This document shows, in pieces, positions 1 to 9,698 of a stretch of DNA of 64,000 nucleotides (position 1 is the first letter of the stretch; each line of letters begins with the position of its first letter). Under the pieces are notes generated by a model, which made no database searches, was not told the DNA's origin, and saw nothing but the letters and a program-made list of their open reading frames with translations. A program made the translations under genes and the position numbers. The stretch comes from Terribacillus halophilus (GTDB lineage Bacteria > Bacillota > Bacilli > Bacillales > Amphibacillaceae), in contig NZ_FMZB01000010.1 in NCBI RefSeq assembly GCF_900101385.1, positions 1 to 64,000 on the forward strand, written 5' to 3'.

Positions 1-16
1 TTTTCTGCATAAAAAA

Positions 17-70
17 TACCCTCCAAATTGACACTTAGTTTAAGTGTACCACTTGAAGGGTGTTTTTTTA
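17..70. terminator. Bidirectional intrinsic terminator
   Basis: An outer stem pairs ACCCTCCAA with the later TTGAAGGGT, and an inner stem pairs ACACTTA with TAAGTGT. T-runs lie on both sides. On the minus strand it sits about 45 bases past the stop of the FtsA-like gene; on the plus strand it could end a transcript entering from the left. Confidence 0.75.
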
Positions 71-114
71 TGTCCCATTTGACTAGGTTAGTCTACAATC
101 GCGTACAGCTTTTT

Positions 115-2238
115 TTACATGGTCAGCTCGATCTTATCATGAGGAGATAATACATCATGGAAGGATGCTGGTGAACCGTTCTTGTATAGTTGGAAATTCC
201 CGCTAACTTTTGTCAAATCAATATCAACGAAACGGAAAATATCCTGAATGATGAACTGATCAGTTGTAACGCGCATGTGTAGTCTGGTGCCGCTCGGGAT
301 CGGCTCATCAAGCTCCACTGGTTTTTCCTTGTTATATAGCTGTGCTGCAGGTGGTGTCACTTTAATGGTACTTCCGTTAAATTCAACGGTTAAAGTTGTT
401 GGGGTGTCTGTCTGCAAATGAGAAAGCAATTCAGCTGCAGTCGGGACTTTTCGTTCTTGTATTCGGATACTATCGCCATCGGTCACTTGATCCCGCAGTC
501 GTGCCGGAACATCATTGATAGTAAATACCTGACCGAAAGTTTCAATCGATACTGGCTTATCATTGATGAAGACCTCATATTCCTTTGTCTCGGGCAATGC
601 TGGCAGCGGCAGCTTTTGTTCGTGTAAAAAGCGTTCTGCGGTAGTCACTCTCTGCAACAGGACCTCATCCCTATCTTCCAGGCGGTGTGAAGTTTGAACC
701 GGTTGTCCGTTTACGAGCACTTGTTGTTTCACTTGGTACGATTCGCCATTATAGAAGACAGTCATCGGTTCCAAATCGCCAGTTATATCATGTACAGTCA
801 CTTGTGCCGGTAAACCATCCTCTCCCGCTTCCACTTCCAGCTTGTCTCCATCGTATATCGGCGAATCAAGACCGGCAAGCTGTTGATTGCATCTTATTTT
901 CGGCGCTTTTCCGATTGTGCCTGGCAGGGTGAGTGGTTTTCCTTGGAATGTAATCATGCAGGCAGCACCGGGTTTACCATAGAGTCGTGCTATTTGAATA
1001 CCTGCAGCGAGCAATGCATCGCCGACTGTCAGCTTCTTCATATCGAAAAGACGAATGACTCGTCCGTTTACTTCGATGCTGACATAATGGACTGGGTTCT
1101 GTTTAGCAGCCAGCGCAATACCTATAGGAGTAATAAACGCCGGTCCTACTGGTACATTATCCGTTTTTGCAAGCGGCTGAATTGCTTCTGTCCCGCGGAT
1201 GGCTACTCTATTTTCGGGCAGCTCGAGCATACTTGCCAAGCGTCCAGCCAGACCAGGCGTCTGACTTCCGCCGCCAACGAGCATGACAGCTTTCGGAGCG
1301 ACAGCATTCAGCTGGATGATGCCAGCTGCGATTGCTTCTGCCAGCTGATCGACCGCATGGCCAATATCCTGCTCAACCTGATCACCATTCAGCTGCTGTT
1401 CGAAACCGAGGATATCCATCGTTGTGATTGCATCTTTTTCGGCCCAGTCCCGTTTGGCTGCTTCCGCTACGTGAAAATCGAGCAAATAATGATCACTCAA
1501 TGCTTCCGTGATTTCATCCCCTGCTTTTGGCACCATGCCATATGCCGTGATTGTCCCTTCATTGGTTATAGCGATATCGCTGGTTCCGGCACCGATATCG
1601 ACCAACGCTACGTTCAAACGGCGCATGGAGGGTGGGATGAGGACACTGATTGCGGCAATGGGCTCTAATGTCAAAGCATCCATCTCCAAATTGCTTCGCT
1701 TCAATGCGGATAGCAACGATTCAATTACAACCTTCGGCAGGAAAGTAGTAATGATCTCCGCACTTGCTTCATTACCTTGCTGATCTATAAGGGATCCAAT
1801 GTCTTGCTCGTCGAGCTGATAATGTAAGACGGAGTAGCCGACACAATAATAATCCGAACTCTTATCTTTCGATTGCGCAATTTCATATTGAGCCTGCTGG
1901 ACAGCACTTAGCTCCAAGTGCTGTACTTGCTCTTTGTCCAATACTCCTCGTTCGGAGATGGAATGGCGAATCCGGACACGTTTTGTCTGCAGCGAACGTC
2001 CGGCGGCTGCGACACATACTTTATACAACGGACCGTGTTTTTCTTCTAATTTGTGCTTCACTTCCGAAATGACTTGTGCAACGGCCACAACATCGTGAAT
2101 CTGACCGTCAAGCATCGAGCGCTCATCATGCTCCACCATCTCGTGATCTATCAATGTATAGACGCCGGCATCTGCTTCCAACAGCATACCGACAACAGAT
2201 CTTGTTCCGATATCCAAGGCAAAAATTCTTTCTTTCAA
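115..2238 (-). CDS. FtsA/PilM-like actin-fold ATPase with a long repeat-rich C-terminal extension
   Basis: This 707-residue protein belongs to the FtsA/PilM branch of the actin-like ATPases. The phosphate motif DIGT lies at residues 9-12, the second phosphate loop VDIGAGTSD at 213-221 and the adenosine motif VGGGSQ at 321-326. FtsA proteins are usually about 400-450 residues, and the recognisable ATPase ends near 380. The remaining 320 residues contain at least four similar beta-rich units, each opening with an NG or ND turn (NG at 391, 497 and 621, ND at 559) and several ending in a D-x-V/I/L strand. The start is TTG at 2236-2238, with GAAAGGAAT upstream. It is divergent from aroA. Annotation pipelines often call such proteins cell division protein FtsA, but it is not the ftsAZ-linked gene. 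Its role is unknown; membrane or division-site assembly is an inference. Confidence 0.8.
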   Translation of the reverse strand: MKERIFALDIGTRSVVGMLLEADAGVYTLIDHEMVEHDERSMLDGQIHDVVAVAQVISEVKHKLEEKHGPLYKVCVAAAGRSLQTKRVRIRHSISERGVLDKEQVQHLELSAVQQAQYEIAQSKDKSSDYYCVGYSVLHYQLDEQDIGSLIDQQGNEASAEIITTFLPKVVIESLLSALKRSNLEMDALTLEPIAAISVLIPPSMRRLNVALVDIGAGTSDIAITNEGTITAYGMVPKAGDEITEALSDHYLLDFHVAEAAKRDWAEKDAITTMDILGFEQQLNGDQVEQDIGHAVDQLAEAIAAGIIQLNAVAPKAVMLVGGGSQTPGLAGRLASMLELPENRVAIRGTEAIQPLAKTDNVPVGPAFITPIGIALAAKQNPVHYVSIEVNGRVIRLFDMKKLTVGDALLAAGIQIARLYGKPGAACMITFQGKPLTLPGTIGKAPKIRCNQQLAGLDSPIYDGDKLEVEAGEDGLPAQVTVHDITGDLEPMTVFYNGESYQVKQQVLVNGQPVQTSHRLEDRDEVLLQRVTTAERFLHEQKLPLPALPETKEYEVFINDKPVSIETFGQVFTINDVPARLRDQVTDGDSIRIQERKVPTAAELLSHLQTDTPTTLTVEFNGSTIKVTPPAAQLYNKEKPVELDEPIPSGTRLHMRVTTDQFIIQDIFRFVDIDLTKVSGNFQLYKNGSPASFHDVLSPHDKIELTM

Positions 2239-2357
2239 GACGATATTCCTTTCCGCAGTGAACTATTAGTTTTACTGAATAATGAAATCTTATGAAACTC
2301 CTAGATTCATTCTACACTATTTAAGGATGACAGCGCGTAAACTTTTAGCTATAATGA

Positions 2358-2384
2358 TTGCTAATTACCTGAGCTGGATATAAT
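2358..2384 (+). promoter_or_regulatory. Candidate sigma-A promoter of aroA
   Basis: A perfect TATAAT lies at 2379-2384, 22 bases before the aroA start codon. The best -35 match is TTGCTA at 2358-2363, but the 15-base spacer is short, so only the -10 is convincing. Confidence 0.4.
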
Positions 2385-2406
2385 AGAAATAGAGTGGGAG
2401 AGAGCG

Positions 2407-3501
2407 ATGAATATGGATGAATTAGCGATTTTGCGAAAAAAATTGGATGAAGTGAACTTGGAGCTGCTTGCCATGATCAATAAACGGGGAAAGCTGGTCC
2501 AGGAAATCGGTGAAGTGAAGAAAAAGCAAGGAACAAAACGCTTCGACCCAGTCCGTGAAAGAGACATGCTGAATGTTATAGCGGATAACAATAAAGGGCC
2601 ATTCCAAGATGCTACACTTCAGCATATATTCAAAGAGATCTTCAAGGCAGGTTTGGAGCTTCAGGAAGACGACATGCACAAAGCATTGCTTGTCTCGCGA
2701 CGTCGGAAGCCTGAAAACACGGTCATCAACATCAAGGGGACAAAAATTGGTGATGGTACGCCACAGTTCATTTTTGGACCATGCTCTGTGGAGAGCTATC
2801 AGCAAACAGCCAAAGTTGCCGGCTCCCTTCAGGACAAAGGTCTCAAGCTCCTACGCGGCGGGGCTTTCAAGCCGCGTACATCTCCTTATGATTTCCAAGG
2901 GCTGGGTGAAGAGGGGCTTCGCATCTTGAAAAAGATTGCCGATACGTATGATTTGGCTGTCATCAGCGAAATCGTCGCACCCGAAGATATCGAAAAGGCG
3001 GCAGAATATTTGGATGTGATCCAAATCGGCGCCCGCAATATGCAAAATTTCGAATTGCTTAAAGCAGCAGGGGATATAAACAAGCCAATCCTATTAAAAC
3101 GAGGTATGGCATCCACCATTTCTGAATTCATCCATGCAGCGGAATACATCAGCTCCCGCGGAAATAATGACATCATCCTTTGTGAACGGGGAATACGTAC
3201 GTACGAGACTGCAACAAGGAATACGCTGGATATCACTGCTGTACCGATTTTGAAGCAAGAGACGCATCTTCCGGTAATGGTCGATGTCACCCATTCCACT
3301 GGACGACGGGATCTGCTGCTTCCAGCGGCGAAAGCGGCTCTGGCAATCGGGGCTGATGGTATTATGGCGGAAGTCCATCCGGATCCGGCTGTTGCTCTTT
3401 CCGATGCAGCGCAGCAAATGGATTTACCTCGTTTCGATGCGTTCTATCAGGATCTTATTGCGCACAGCAGTTATGCAAGCCGTATCCCATCCGGTGATTG
3501 A
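2407..3501 (+). CDS. aroA: Bifunctional chorismate mutase / DAHP synthase
   Basis: This is the first enzyme of the shikimate pathway. It condenses phosphoenolpyruvate with erythrose 4-phosphate to DAHP, and it is fused to an AroQ-type chorismate mutase. Residues 1-90 form the mutase helices ([25 protein letters not shown]). Residues 110-360 are the class I beta-type synthase, with [36 protein letters not shown] and [11 protein letters not shown]. The protein is 364 residues, close to the 358 of the Bacillus enzyme. In Bacillus the mutase domain senses chorismate and prephenate for feedback inhibition. ATG at 2407 follows GGGAG; an internal ATG at 2413 is possible. ccpA follows, as in B. subtilis. 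Confidence 0.97.
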   Translation: MNMDELAILRKKLDEVNLELLAMINKRGKLVQEIGEVKKKQGTKRFDPVRERDMLNVIADNNKGPFQDATLQHIFKEIFKAGLELQEDDMHKALLVSRRRKPENTVINIKGTKIGDGTPQFIFGPCSVESYQQTAKVAGSLQDKGLKLLRGGAFKPRTSPYDFQGLGEEGLRILKKIADTYDLAVISEIVAPEDIEKAAEYLDVIQIGARNMQNFELLKAAGDINKPILLKRGMASTISEFIHAAEYISSRGNNDIILCERGIRTYETATRNTLDITAVPILKQETHLPVMVDVTHSTGRRDLLLPAAKAALAIGADGIMAEVHPDPAVALSDAAQQMDLPRFDAFYQDLIAHSSYASRIPSGD

Positions 3502-3573
3502 CTGCTGGGAACATAGCTATCCTTTTGTATCAAGCGTTTTTTGCATCTCGTTCTACTGAAATGTTCAAAACTC

Positions 3574-3582
3574 TGGTATAAT
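3574..3582 (+). promoter_or_regulatory. Extended -10 promoter of ccpA
   Basis: TGG followed by TATAAT (3577-3582) gives an extended -10 about 90 bases before the ccpA start. The -35 region (3554-3559) is weak. Confidence 0.55.
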
Positions 3583-3672
3583 GGGTAAAGAATATGTGAA
3601 TAAACATACAAATTGATATTATCATCTTTAGATGATTGGAATCGTGTAAGGAATATAGGAGGAAATGACACA

Positions 3673-4668
3673 ATGAATGTAACCATATACGATGTTGCCC
3701 GCGAAGCGAACGTATCGATGGCAACCGTATCCCGTGTGGTAAACGGCAACCCGAACGTAAAACCTGCAACCCGGAAGAAAGTACTTAGTACAATCGAAGC
3801 GCTTGGGTATCGTCCAAATGCAGTAGCCAGGGGGCTGGCGAGTAAAAGAACGACAACAGTCGGGGCAATCATACCGGATATCTCCAGTATCTTCTTCTCC
3901 GAGCTTGCCCGCGGGATTGAGGATATTGCAACGATGTATAAATACAATATGATCCTGAGCAATTCCGATCAGAATCCAGATAAAGAACTTACATTGTTCA
4001 ACAGCATGCTGGAGAAACAAGTGGACGGTATTGTCTTCATGGGCGGCAAAATCAGCGAGGAGCTATTGCAGCAGTTCGAGAAATCCCCTGTACCGATCGT
4101 CATTGCAGCCAATGTACAAGGAACAGGAGATACGCCATCTGTCGCAATCGATTATGAACAAGCTGCGTATGAAGCGACGAAATTGCTGATCGATCATGAT
4201 CATGAACATCCGGCATTTGTTGCAGGAACGGCAGAAGCTGAAACGAATAACCAGAAATACAAAGGTTATCTTCGCGCCGTGATGGAAAACAATGCCGAAG
4301 TGAAACAGGAGTACATCGTAAAAGCTAACAATACGTACAATTCCGGTTTGGAAGCGGCAAAGCAGCTGGTAGATTTGACAAATCGTCCTTCTGCAGTATT
4401 CGTTTCTTCTGATGAAATGGCACTTGGTGTCATCCATGGTTTCCAAGACAATGGTTTGCGTGTACCGGAAGATATTGAAGTGGTCGGATATGATAATACG
4501 AGACTGGCGACGATGGTCCGCCCAACTCTTTCCACTGTCGTACAGCCTACTTACGACATCGGTGCTGTAGCCATGCGTCTACTGACAAAACTGATGAATA
4601 AAGAGGAAGTATCAGAGAAGAATGTCATCCTTCCGCACCGCATCATCGAACGGAATTCGACCAAATAA
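3673..4668 (+). CDS. ccpA: Catabolite control protein A
   Basis: CcpA is the LacI/GalR-family master regulator of carbon catabolite control in Bacillota. With HPr-Ser46-P it binds cre sites to repress or activate. The N-terminal helix-turn-helix and hinge helix are clear ([32 protein letters not shown]), followed by a periplasmic-binding-like core of two Rossmann subdomains. The protein is 331 residues. The open frame runs 20 codons further upstream, but ATG 3673 has the strong AGGAGG site (3658-3663) and gives the canonical CcpA N terminus. Candidate targets in this window are citZ, ackA and the polyol PTS operon. Confidence 0.97.
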   Translation: MNVTIYDVAREANVSMATVSRVVNGNPNVKPATRKKVLSTIEALGYRPNAVARGLASKRTTTVGAIIPDISSIFFSELARGIEDIATMYKYNMILSNSDQNPDKELTLFNSMLEKQVDGIVFMGGKISEELLQQFEKSPVPIVIAANVQGTGDTPSVAIDYEQAAYEATKLLIDHDHEHPAFVAGTAEAETNNQKYKGYLRAVMENNAEVKQEYIVKANNTYNSGLEAAKQLVDLTNRPSAVFVSSDEMALGVIHGFQDNGLRVPEDIEVVGYDNTRLATMVRPTLSTVVQPTYDIGAVAMRLLTKLMNKEEVSEKNVILPHRIIERNSTK

Positions 4669-4670
4669 AA

Positions 4671-4705
4671 AACTAGCGTATCCAATTGGATACGCTAGTT
4701 TTTTT
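4671..4705. terminator. Bidirectional terminator between ccpA and the PBP gene
   Basis: A perfect 13-bp stem (4671-4683 with 4688-4700) has an AATT loop. It is followed by T7 on the plus strand and preceded by an A-run that serves the minus strand. It ends ccpA; the stop codon of the convergent PBP gene overlaps the T-run. Confidence 0.93.
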
Positions 4706-7409
4706 ATAATGTAATGGTTTCTGATTCCTTGTCATTTGCGCCGACAGCTTTGATTTGATAGGTGGAATCATTGTCTGGAAGATTGAAGGAGGATTGATCG
4801 CTGAATCCGATTTGCTTGAAACTGTCTCCTTGCTTCTGCAGGATGCGATACCCTTTCACATCTCCTGTTTTTGATTGTGTCCACGTCAATTTCTTATCCG
4901 CTTTTTGTACATTCGTCGGCGGCAGCGGAGCACCGGAACTTGTCTTTACGGTTTTAGTATCATCCGATTTCGATGATGCACTGCTGCTTGCTGCTTTCCC
5001 AATCAGCTTTTGGACTTTTTCGTTGTTAGGGAAGAGCTGTTCGATGCTGACGCCCTGCAAGCCATTTTCCTTAACATAATCTGGGTTGAGCACAATTTTA
5101 CCGTTCTGTTTGATCAGGCTGTCATCCGCTTTCGTTGGTACATGATCTATATCAAACAAATCGGTTTTGACCATTCCAGCTTGTTTACAAAGGTCCGTTG
5201 GTTTGCCGCCGCCAATTGCGCAATAGGACGCCTTTGTCAATCCGTCAGGCTGCTTGAATGACTCGCTTGGAGCCATCAGCTTGGGATCGATTTTTGTGGC
5301 ACTATTGACTAATTGTGTCCATAGCAATTGGTTTCGCTGACTATAGCTCATTCCGGAGGTCTGGATGGAAGCTTGTTTATCATACCCCATCCACACGCCG
5401 ACTGTTACATTCGGGTTGGTGGCAACGAACCAGGAATCATGGTAATTCTGTGATGTACCAGTTTTACCGGCCCAATCCACATTCTTATTGGACAGCTGGG
5501 ATTTCGCATACGTAGCCGTACCGTTGTTCAGGACACCTCGCATCATATCAAGCATTAAATAATTTGTCTGCGGGCTGAACACTTTGTTCGATTTGGATTC
5601 GTGTTTATAAATCTCTTTGCCATCTTTTGTAGTGATCGATTCGATCATATAAGCGTCCGTGAATTCGCCATTATTACCGAAAGTTGCATAGGCATTGACG
5701 TTTTCTTCAACAGTGGTACCGTAGTCCAAACCGCCCAGGGAAGCTGCTAGCTGGGAGTGGTCTCCTTCAGTCAAAGTCGTTATCCCCATGCTTTCCAAGT
5801 ATTTGCTGGCGGGATCAAGGTTGACTATTTCCTTATAGGCTTTCGCGGCTGGTACGTTATAGGATTCTTCCAACGCTTTTCGTGCAGTTACAAGTCCATG
5901 GTATACTCCACCGTAGTTTCCAGGATTCCAAGTTTTTGATGATCCAGGGACAGTGAATTTCTTGCTTAAGTCACCGATTACACTTCCCGGCTGCAACGTG
6001 CCTTCTTCCATCGCTGGGGCGTACACAAGCAGCGGCTTCATCGTACTGCCATTGGAACGCTTCGTGTCAGTGGCATGGTTCACTTGGTTTTCCTCATAAT
6101 CCCGTCCACCGACAAAGCTAAGTATTTTACCAGTGCTATTCTCGATCATGATGGATCCGGCTTCGATCGGCTCGGAAACAGTCTCCGTTTCTCCGTCACT
6201 ATTCGTCCGTTCCACCCAATGATCCGGCTGATAATAAGCGTATTCTTTTGCGATTTTCTGTTGGGCAACATACATATCTTTATTGATCGTTGTATGGATT
6301 TGGTAGCCTTTTTGACGAATATCGCGTTCTGCTTTTTCCAGGTAATCGTTCTTCAAATCATTATCTTTGTTCAAATCCTTCTCGGAATGGCCATCCTGTT
6401 CAGCGAGCTGTATGGCGATGATATCCGCTGCTCGCTGCTCGACCTCGGTAGTCAGATAGCCATAGTCGTCGGCAGCCACCGGTTTTGCTTCTGCAAAATC
6501 CTTGGTAATGTCATAGCCGATAGCGTCATCGTACTCCTGCTGTTCGATATAACCCTCATCGAGCATCCGGTTGAGTACTTGCTTCATCCTATTCAAACCG
6601 GGTTGAATGGCCGTCTCTTCTTTCAATTCACCGCTGTTGGTGAACGGTGAATACGCCGTCGGACTCTGAGGCAATCCGGCTAGGAAAGCCGCTTGCGGCA
6701 GGGTAAGATCCTTGGCATCCACACCGAAGATGCCTTGGGCAGCTGTCTGGACGCCGGCGATATTGTCACCGGAAGCATTCCTCCCAAATGGGACGATATT
6801 CATATATGCTTCCAGAATTTCGTCTTTCTTCAGCACTTTTTCCAAGCGCATGGCGAGTATGATTTCCTTGGCTTTTCTTTCAAAGGATACCTCATTGGTC
6901 AATATTTGGTTTTTGACGAGCTGCTGGGTGAGCGTACTGCCGCCCGTCTTCATGTCAGAGTTCGTTGCTTCCTGCATGAGCGCCCTGAGAATCGATTTAG
7001 GGACTACTCCGTCATGAGTTTCGAAATTATCATCCTCTGTTGCAATAATGCCATTAATGACATATGGTGAAATGTCATCGAGTTTCACATCTTCGCGATA
7101 GAGGTCGGTCTTAATATTGCCTAAGAAAATATTATCCGCAAAATAAATGGAGGAAGTCTCTTCATAATTGTAGATTTCTTCTTTCATAGAGTCATAGGAT
7201 CGGACGGGCTCATTCTTTACAAGTGATGCAAAATATCCAGCACCAGCTCCCGCAGCAAAGAAGATCCCGACGCCAGCTATAAGTAGGAAAAAGAGAAATA
7301 AGTTCCAGATGACGTCATATGTGATACGAGAATTCCGCTGAATTCGCCCAGCCTTCCAAGCTTCGGCAATTCGTTTGCTTATTCTCGTCCATATTGCTTT
7401 GATTTGCAT
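4704..7409 (-). CDS. Class A penicillin-binding protein (glycosyltransferase-transpeptidase) with C-terminal FN3-like domain
   Basis: This membrane-anchored enzyme polymerises and cross-links peptidoglycan. Of its 901 residues, a cytoplasmic basic tail and one membrane segment occupy about 33-62. The GT51 glycosyltransferase follows, with catalytic E125 in TEDDNF and GGSTLTQQL. The transpeptidase has S455-TMK, S516-YN and K649-TGT. Residues from about 825 to the end (PPTNVQKADKKLTW, GYRILQK, YQIKAVGAND) resemble a fibronectin type III domain, after a Ser/Lys-rich linker. The start ATG follows GGGGGTG. It lies between ccpA and tyrS, where B. subtilis has other genes. It could be called PBP1A or another class A PBP; orthology cannot be settled by eye. 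Confidence 0.93.
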   Translation of the reverse strand: MQIKAIWTRISKRIAEAWKAGRIQRNSRITYDVIWNLFLFFLLIAGVGIFFAAGAGAGYFASLVKNEPVRSYDSMKEEIYNYEETSSIYFADNIFLGNIKTDLYREDVKLDDISPYVINGIIATEDDNFETHDGVVPKSILRALMQEATNSDMKTGGSTLTQQLVKNQILTNEVSFERKAKEIILAMRLEKVLKKDEILEAYMNIVPFGRNASGDNIAGVQTAAQGIFGVDAKDLTLPQAAFLAGLPQSPTAYSPFTNSGELKEETAIQPGLNRMKQVLNRMLDEGYIEQQEYDDAIGYDITKDFAEAKPVAADDYGYLTTEVEQRAADIIAIQLAEQDGHSEKDLNKDNDLKNDYLEKAERDIRQKGYQIHTTINKDMYVAQQKIAKEYAYYQPDHWVERTNSDGETETVSEPIEAGSIMIENSTGKILSFVGGRDYEENQVNHATDTKRSNGSTMKPLLVYAPAMEEGTLQPGSVIGDLSKKFTVPGSSKTWNPGNYGGVYHGLVTARKALEESYNVPAAKAYKEIVNLDPASKYLESMGITTLTEGDHSQLAASLGGLDYGTTVEENVNAYATFGNNGEFTDAYMIESITTKDGKEIYKHESKSNKVFSPQTNYLMLDMMRGVLNNGTATYAKSQLSNKNVDWAGKTGTSQNYHDSWFVATNPNVTVGVWMGYDKQASIQTSGMSYSQRNQLLWTQLVNSATKIDPKLMAPSESFKQPDGLTKASYCAIGGGKPTDLCKQAGMVKTDLFDIDHVPTKADDSLIKQNGKIVLNPDYVKENGLQGVSIEQLFPNNEKVQKLIGKAASSSASSKSDDTKTVKTSSGAPLPPTNVQKADKKLTWTQSKTGDVKGYRILQKQGDSFKQIGFSDQSSFNLPDNDSTYQIKAVGANDKESETITL

Positions 7410-7479
7410 ATTTCACCCCCGAATTGGTTTGTCTATTATACCATAATAGTCAATTTCCGTAGTGAGTCCAAAATCCTTG

Positions 7480-7508
7480 TTGCATTATTCACTTCTATGT
7501 GGTAATAA
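7480..7508 (+). promoter_or_regulatory. Sigma-A promoter of the tyrS T-box transcript
   Basis: TTGCAT (7480-7485), a 17-base spacer and TAATAA (7503-7508). It lies just upstream of the start of the T-box leader. Confidence 0.65.
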
Positions 7509-7514
7509 TGAAGG

Positions 7515-7754
7515 AACAGTCATTATAAAATATTGCGTTGAAGGTTATAGTAGCGGAACAATTCCCTGTTGCAGAGAGCTGACGGCCGGTGCGAGTCAGT
7601 ATACAGTTGTTTTGCCAAGTACAGGCTGGAGCTTCTCCTGTTCAAGCAGGAGACGGATGTATATCCGTTAGCAAACCGAGTGGCAGTTCATACTGCAACA
7701 AGGGTGGTACCGCGAGTTATTTCCTCGTCCCTTTTTTGGGGACGGGGTTTTTTT
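7515..7754 (+). promoter_or_regulatory. T-box riboswitch controlling tyrS, tyrosine specifier
   Basis: The conserved T-box sequence AGGGTGGTACCGCG is at 7701-7714. It is followed by an intrinsic terminator (stem 7723-7731 with 7739-7747, then T7). Stem I can be folded: GCGGAACAA (7553-7561) pairs with TTGTTTTGC, and CTGAC with GTCAG around the distal loop. This leaves UAC at 7620-7622 as the specifier codon next to a purine. Two further hairpins (CTCCTG/CAGGAG and ACGGAT/ATCCGT) precede the antiterminator. Uncharged tRNA-Tyr should bind and allow read-through into tyrS. Confidence 0.93.
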
Positions 7755-7785
7755 ATTTTCAAATGGAAGCAGGGAGTGTGATCGA

Positions 7786-9063
7786 ATGTCAATTTTACAG
7801 GATTTAAAAGACAGGGGTTTAATTCAGCAAACAAGTGATGATGCAGGGTTGGAGAAGCATCTGTCCAGCCAGCAAGTAAGTCTGTACTGCGGATTCGACC
7901 CTACAGCTGACAGCTTGCACATCGGGCATTTGGTGCCGATGTTGATGCTGAAGCGGTTCCAGCAAGCAGGTCACCGTCCGATTGCACTTATCGGCGGAGG
8001 CACAGGAATGATAGGGGATCCCAGTGGTCGTTCTGATGAGCGTAATTTGAACGATGCAGCTACAGTTGAGCGTTTCAGCCAAGGTATACAGAAGCAGCTG
8101 GCCAAAATTCTGAACTTCGATGAAGGTGAGAATGCTGCCAAAGCGGTAAACAATAAAGATTGGCTTGGTTCCATGAGCATCATCGATTTCCTTCGCGACA
8201 TAGGGAAGCATTTTGGAGTCAATTACATGCTGGCAAAGGATTCTGTTGAGTCAAGGCTGGCGAATGGAATTTCTTTCACGGAGTTCACATACATGATTTT
8301 GCAATCTTTGGATTACCTGCGTTTGCACGAAAAGGAAAATGTGACATTGCAAATTGGTGGTAGTGATCAATGGGGCAATATCACAGCTGGCATGGAATTG
8401 ATTCGCCGGACATATGCAGGGAACGATGAAGAAGCTCCAGACAAAGCATTCGCTTTGACAGTTCCGCTTATCACGAAAGCAGACGGAACGAAATTCGGTA
8501 AAACAGCTGGTGGAGCAGTGTGGCTAAGTCCGGAACGCACGACTCCTTATGAGTTTTACCAATTCTGGTTCAATACAGATGATCGGGATGTCATCAAGTT
8601 CATGAAATACTTTACTTTCATGTCCCTTGAAGAAATCGCAACTTACGAAGAGAGCGTTGAGAAAGAGCCGGAAAAACGCCTGGCGCAGACAAAGCTTGCC
8701 GAAGAGATGACTACGCTTGTACATGGTAACGAAGCACTGGAACAAGCGATAAAAATTTCTGAAGCACTTTTCAGTGGCGATATTGCGTCCTTGAATGGTG
8801 CAGAAATTGAACAAGGCTTCAAAGATGTTCCGTCCCACACGGCTGTCGACGAAGATAAGCCGCTTGTCGATATGCTGGTGGAAGCGGGGATTTCCCCTTC
8901 CAAACGTCAGGCAAGGGAAGACATCACAAATGGTGCAATCCGCATCAACGGTGAAAAAGAAGGAGATGTATCCCGCGTTCTTACAAAAACAGATCGAATC
9001 GATGGGAGATTCATCATCATCCGTCGCGGTAAGAAAAAATATACGTTGGTAAAATTCGCGTAA
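7786..9063 (+). CDS. tyrS: Tyrosyl-tRNA synthetase
   Basis: This class I synthetase charges tRNA-Tyr in the cytoplasm. The HIGH motif is at residues 45-48 and the KMSKS-like loop KFGKT at 236-240. GSDQWGNI and GFDPTADSLHIGH are typical of bacterial TyrS. The C terminus carries an S4-like RNA-binding domain (SKRQAREDITNGAIRING). The length of 425 residues is normal. ATG 7786 follows GGGAGTG. The T-box leader upstream ties expression to tyrosine tRNA charging. It belongs to the KFGKT (TyrS) type rather than the TyrZ type. Confidence 0.97.
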   Translation: MSILQDLKDRGLIQQTSDDAGLEKHLSSQQVSLYCGFDPTADSLHIGHLVPMLMLKRFQQAGHRPIALIGGGTGMIGDPSGRSDERNLNDAATVERFSQGIQKQLAKILNFDEGENAAKAVNNKDWLGSMSIIDFLRDIGKHFGVNYMLAKDSVESRLANGISFTEFTYMILQSLDYLRLHEKENVTLQIGGSDQWGNITAGMELIRRTYAGNDEEAPDKAFALTVPLITKADGTKFGKTAGGAVWLSPERTTPYEFYQFWFNTDDRDVIKFMKYFTFMSLEEIATYEESVEKEPEKRLAQTKLAEEMTTLVHGNEALEQAIKISEALFSGDIASLNGAEIEQGFKDVPSHTAVDEDKPLVDMLVEAGISPSKRQAREDITNGAIRINGEKEGDVSRVLTKTDRIDGRFIIIRRGKKKYTLVKFA

Positions 9064-9099
9064 TGAAAAGCACTGTCCCAACAGGACGGTGCTTTTCAT
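9064..9099 (+). terminator. tyrS terminator
   Basis: A stem pairs GAAAAGCACTGTCC with GGACGGTGCTTTTC, with a short CAACA loop and one G-T pair. It begins directly at the tyrS stop codon. Confidence 0.8.
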
Positions 9100-9124
9100 G
9101 TTTGATGAACAGGGCAAGGGGAAT
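9100..9124 (+). promoter_or_regulatory. Sigma-B-type promoter of the first YflT gene
   Basis: GTTTGA (9100-9105), 13 bases, then GGGAAT (9119-9124). This fits the known SigB pattern GTTTaa-N12-15-GGGtAt. It is 58 bases before the start codon. Confidence 0.7.
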
Positions 9125-9182
9125 GTAAAAACCATGAAGCGCTTCCGCATTTACAGAAAGTAAATAATAGGAGGTAAAAATC

Positions 9183-9689
9183 ATGGCTAACACAACTACA
9201 ATCGAATTATTCCTGAATGAAAGTGATGCAAAAGTGAAAGTGAACGAACTGATTTCCTCTGGCGTACCGGAACAAGATATCATGATCATCGTTGATAAAA
9301 AACCTGCGGACAGCATCCTTGGTGACAAGAGAGATGTCCATTACAGGGAAGCAAATGGTTCCTTCGGTGCAAAACTTGCCTCTTTTTTCTCCAGTGAAGA
9401 TCCAGAAGAGAAGGTCCTCAAAAACTTAGGTCTGTCAGAAGCTGAAAAAGAGAGCTATGCAGATGAGCTAAAAGCAGGAAAAGTATTGCTGTATGCAAAA
9501 AATGCTCCGGCAACCCGAACTCACCCCCGGCCAGCAGCTGCAAAGGATCGTACGGAGCAGGCAACGGAAGCTGAGAAGGGTATGACTGCAGATGGCCTTT
9601 ATGCAGCCGATAAACCGAATGATGGACTTCATGCAGAACCGAATACGAAAGATCAGAAGGCCAATGAATGGAATAAGACAAGTAGATAA
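9183..9689 (+). CDS. YflT-domain general stress protein (17M-like)
   Basis: A 168-residue protein of the YflT / general stress protein 17M family, whose biochemical function is unknown. Residues 1-110 form the domain (TIELFLNESDAKVKVNELIS, GSFGAKLASFFSSEDPEEK, SYADELKAGKVLLYA). The last 55 residues are polar and low in complexity. ATG 9183 has an AGGAGG site. The same domain recurs in the protein at 17035. Members of this family in B. subtilis belong to the SigB regulon, which agrees with the promoter read here. Solubility or stress-protection roles are only inference. Confidence 0.88.
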   Translation: MANTTTIELFLNESDAKVKVNELISSGVPEQDIMIIVDKKPADSILGDKRDVHYREANGSFGAKLASFFSSEDPEEKVLKNLGLSEAEKESYADELKAGKVLLYAKNAPATRTHPRPAAAKDRTEQATEAEKGMTADGLYAADKPNDGLHAEPNTKDQKANEWNKTSR

Positions 9690-9698
9690 GTCGATATC

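Noticed and set aside
883-1668. Long open frame on the plus strand inside the FtsA-like gene
   Set aside because: It is antisense to a well-supported gene, has no ribosome site and its protein resembles nothing.
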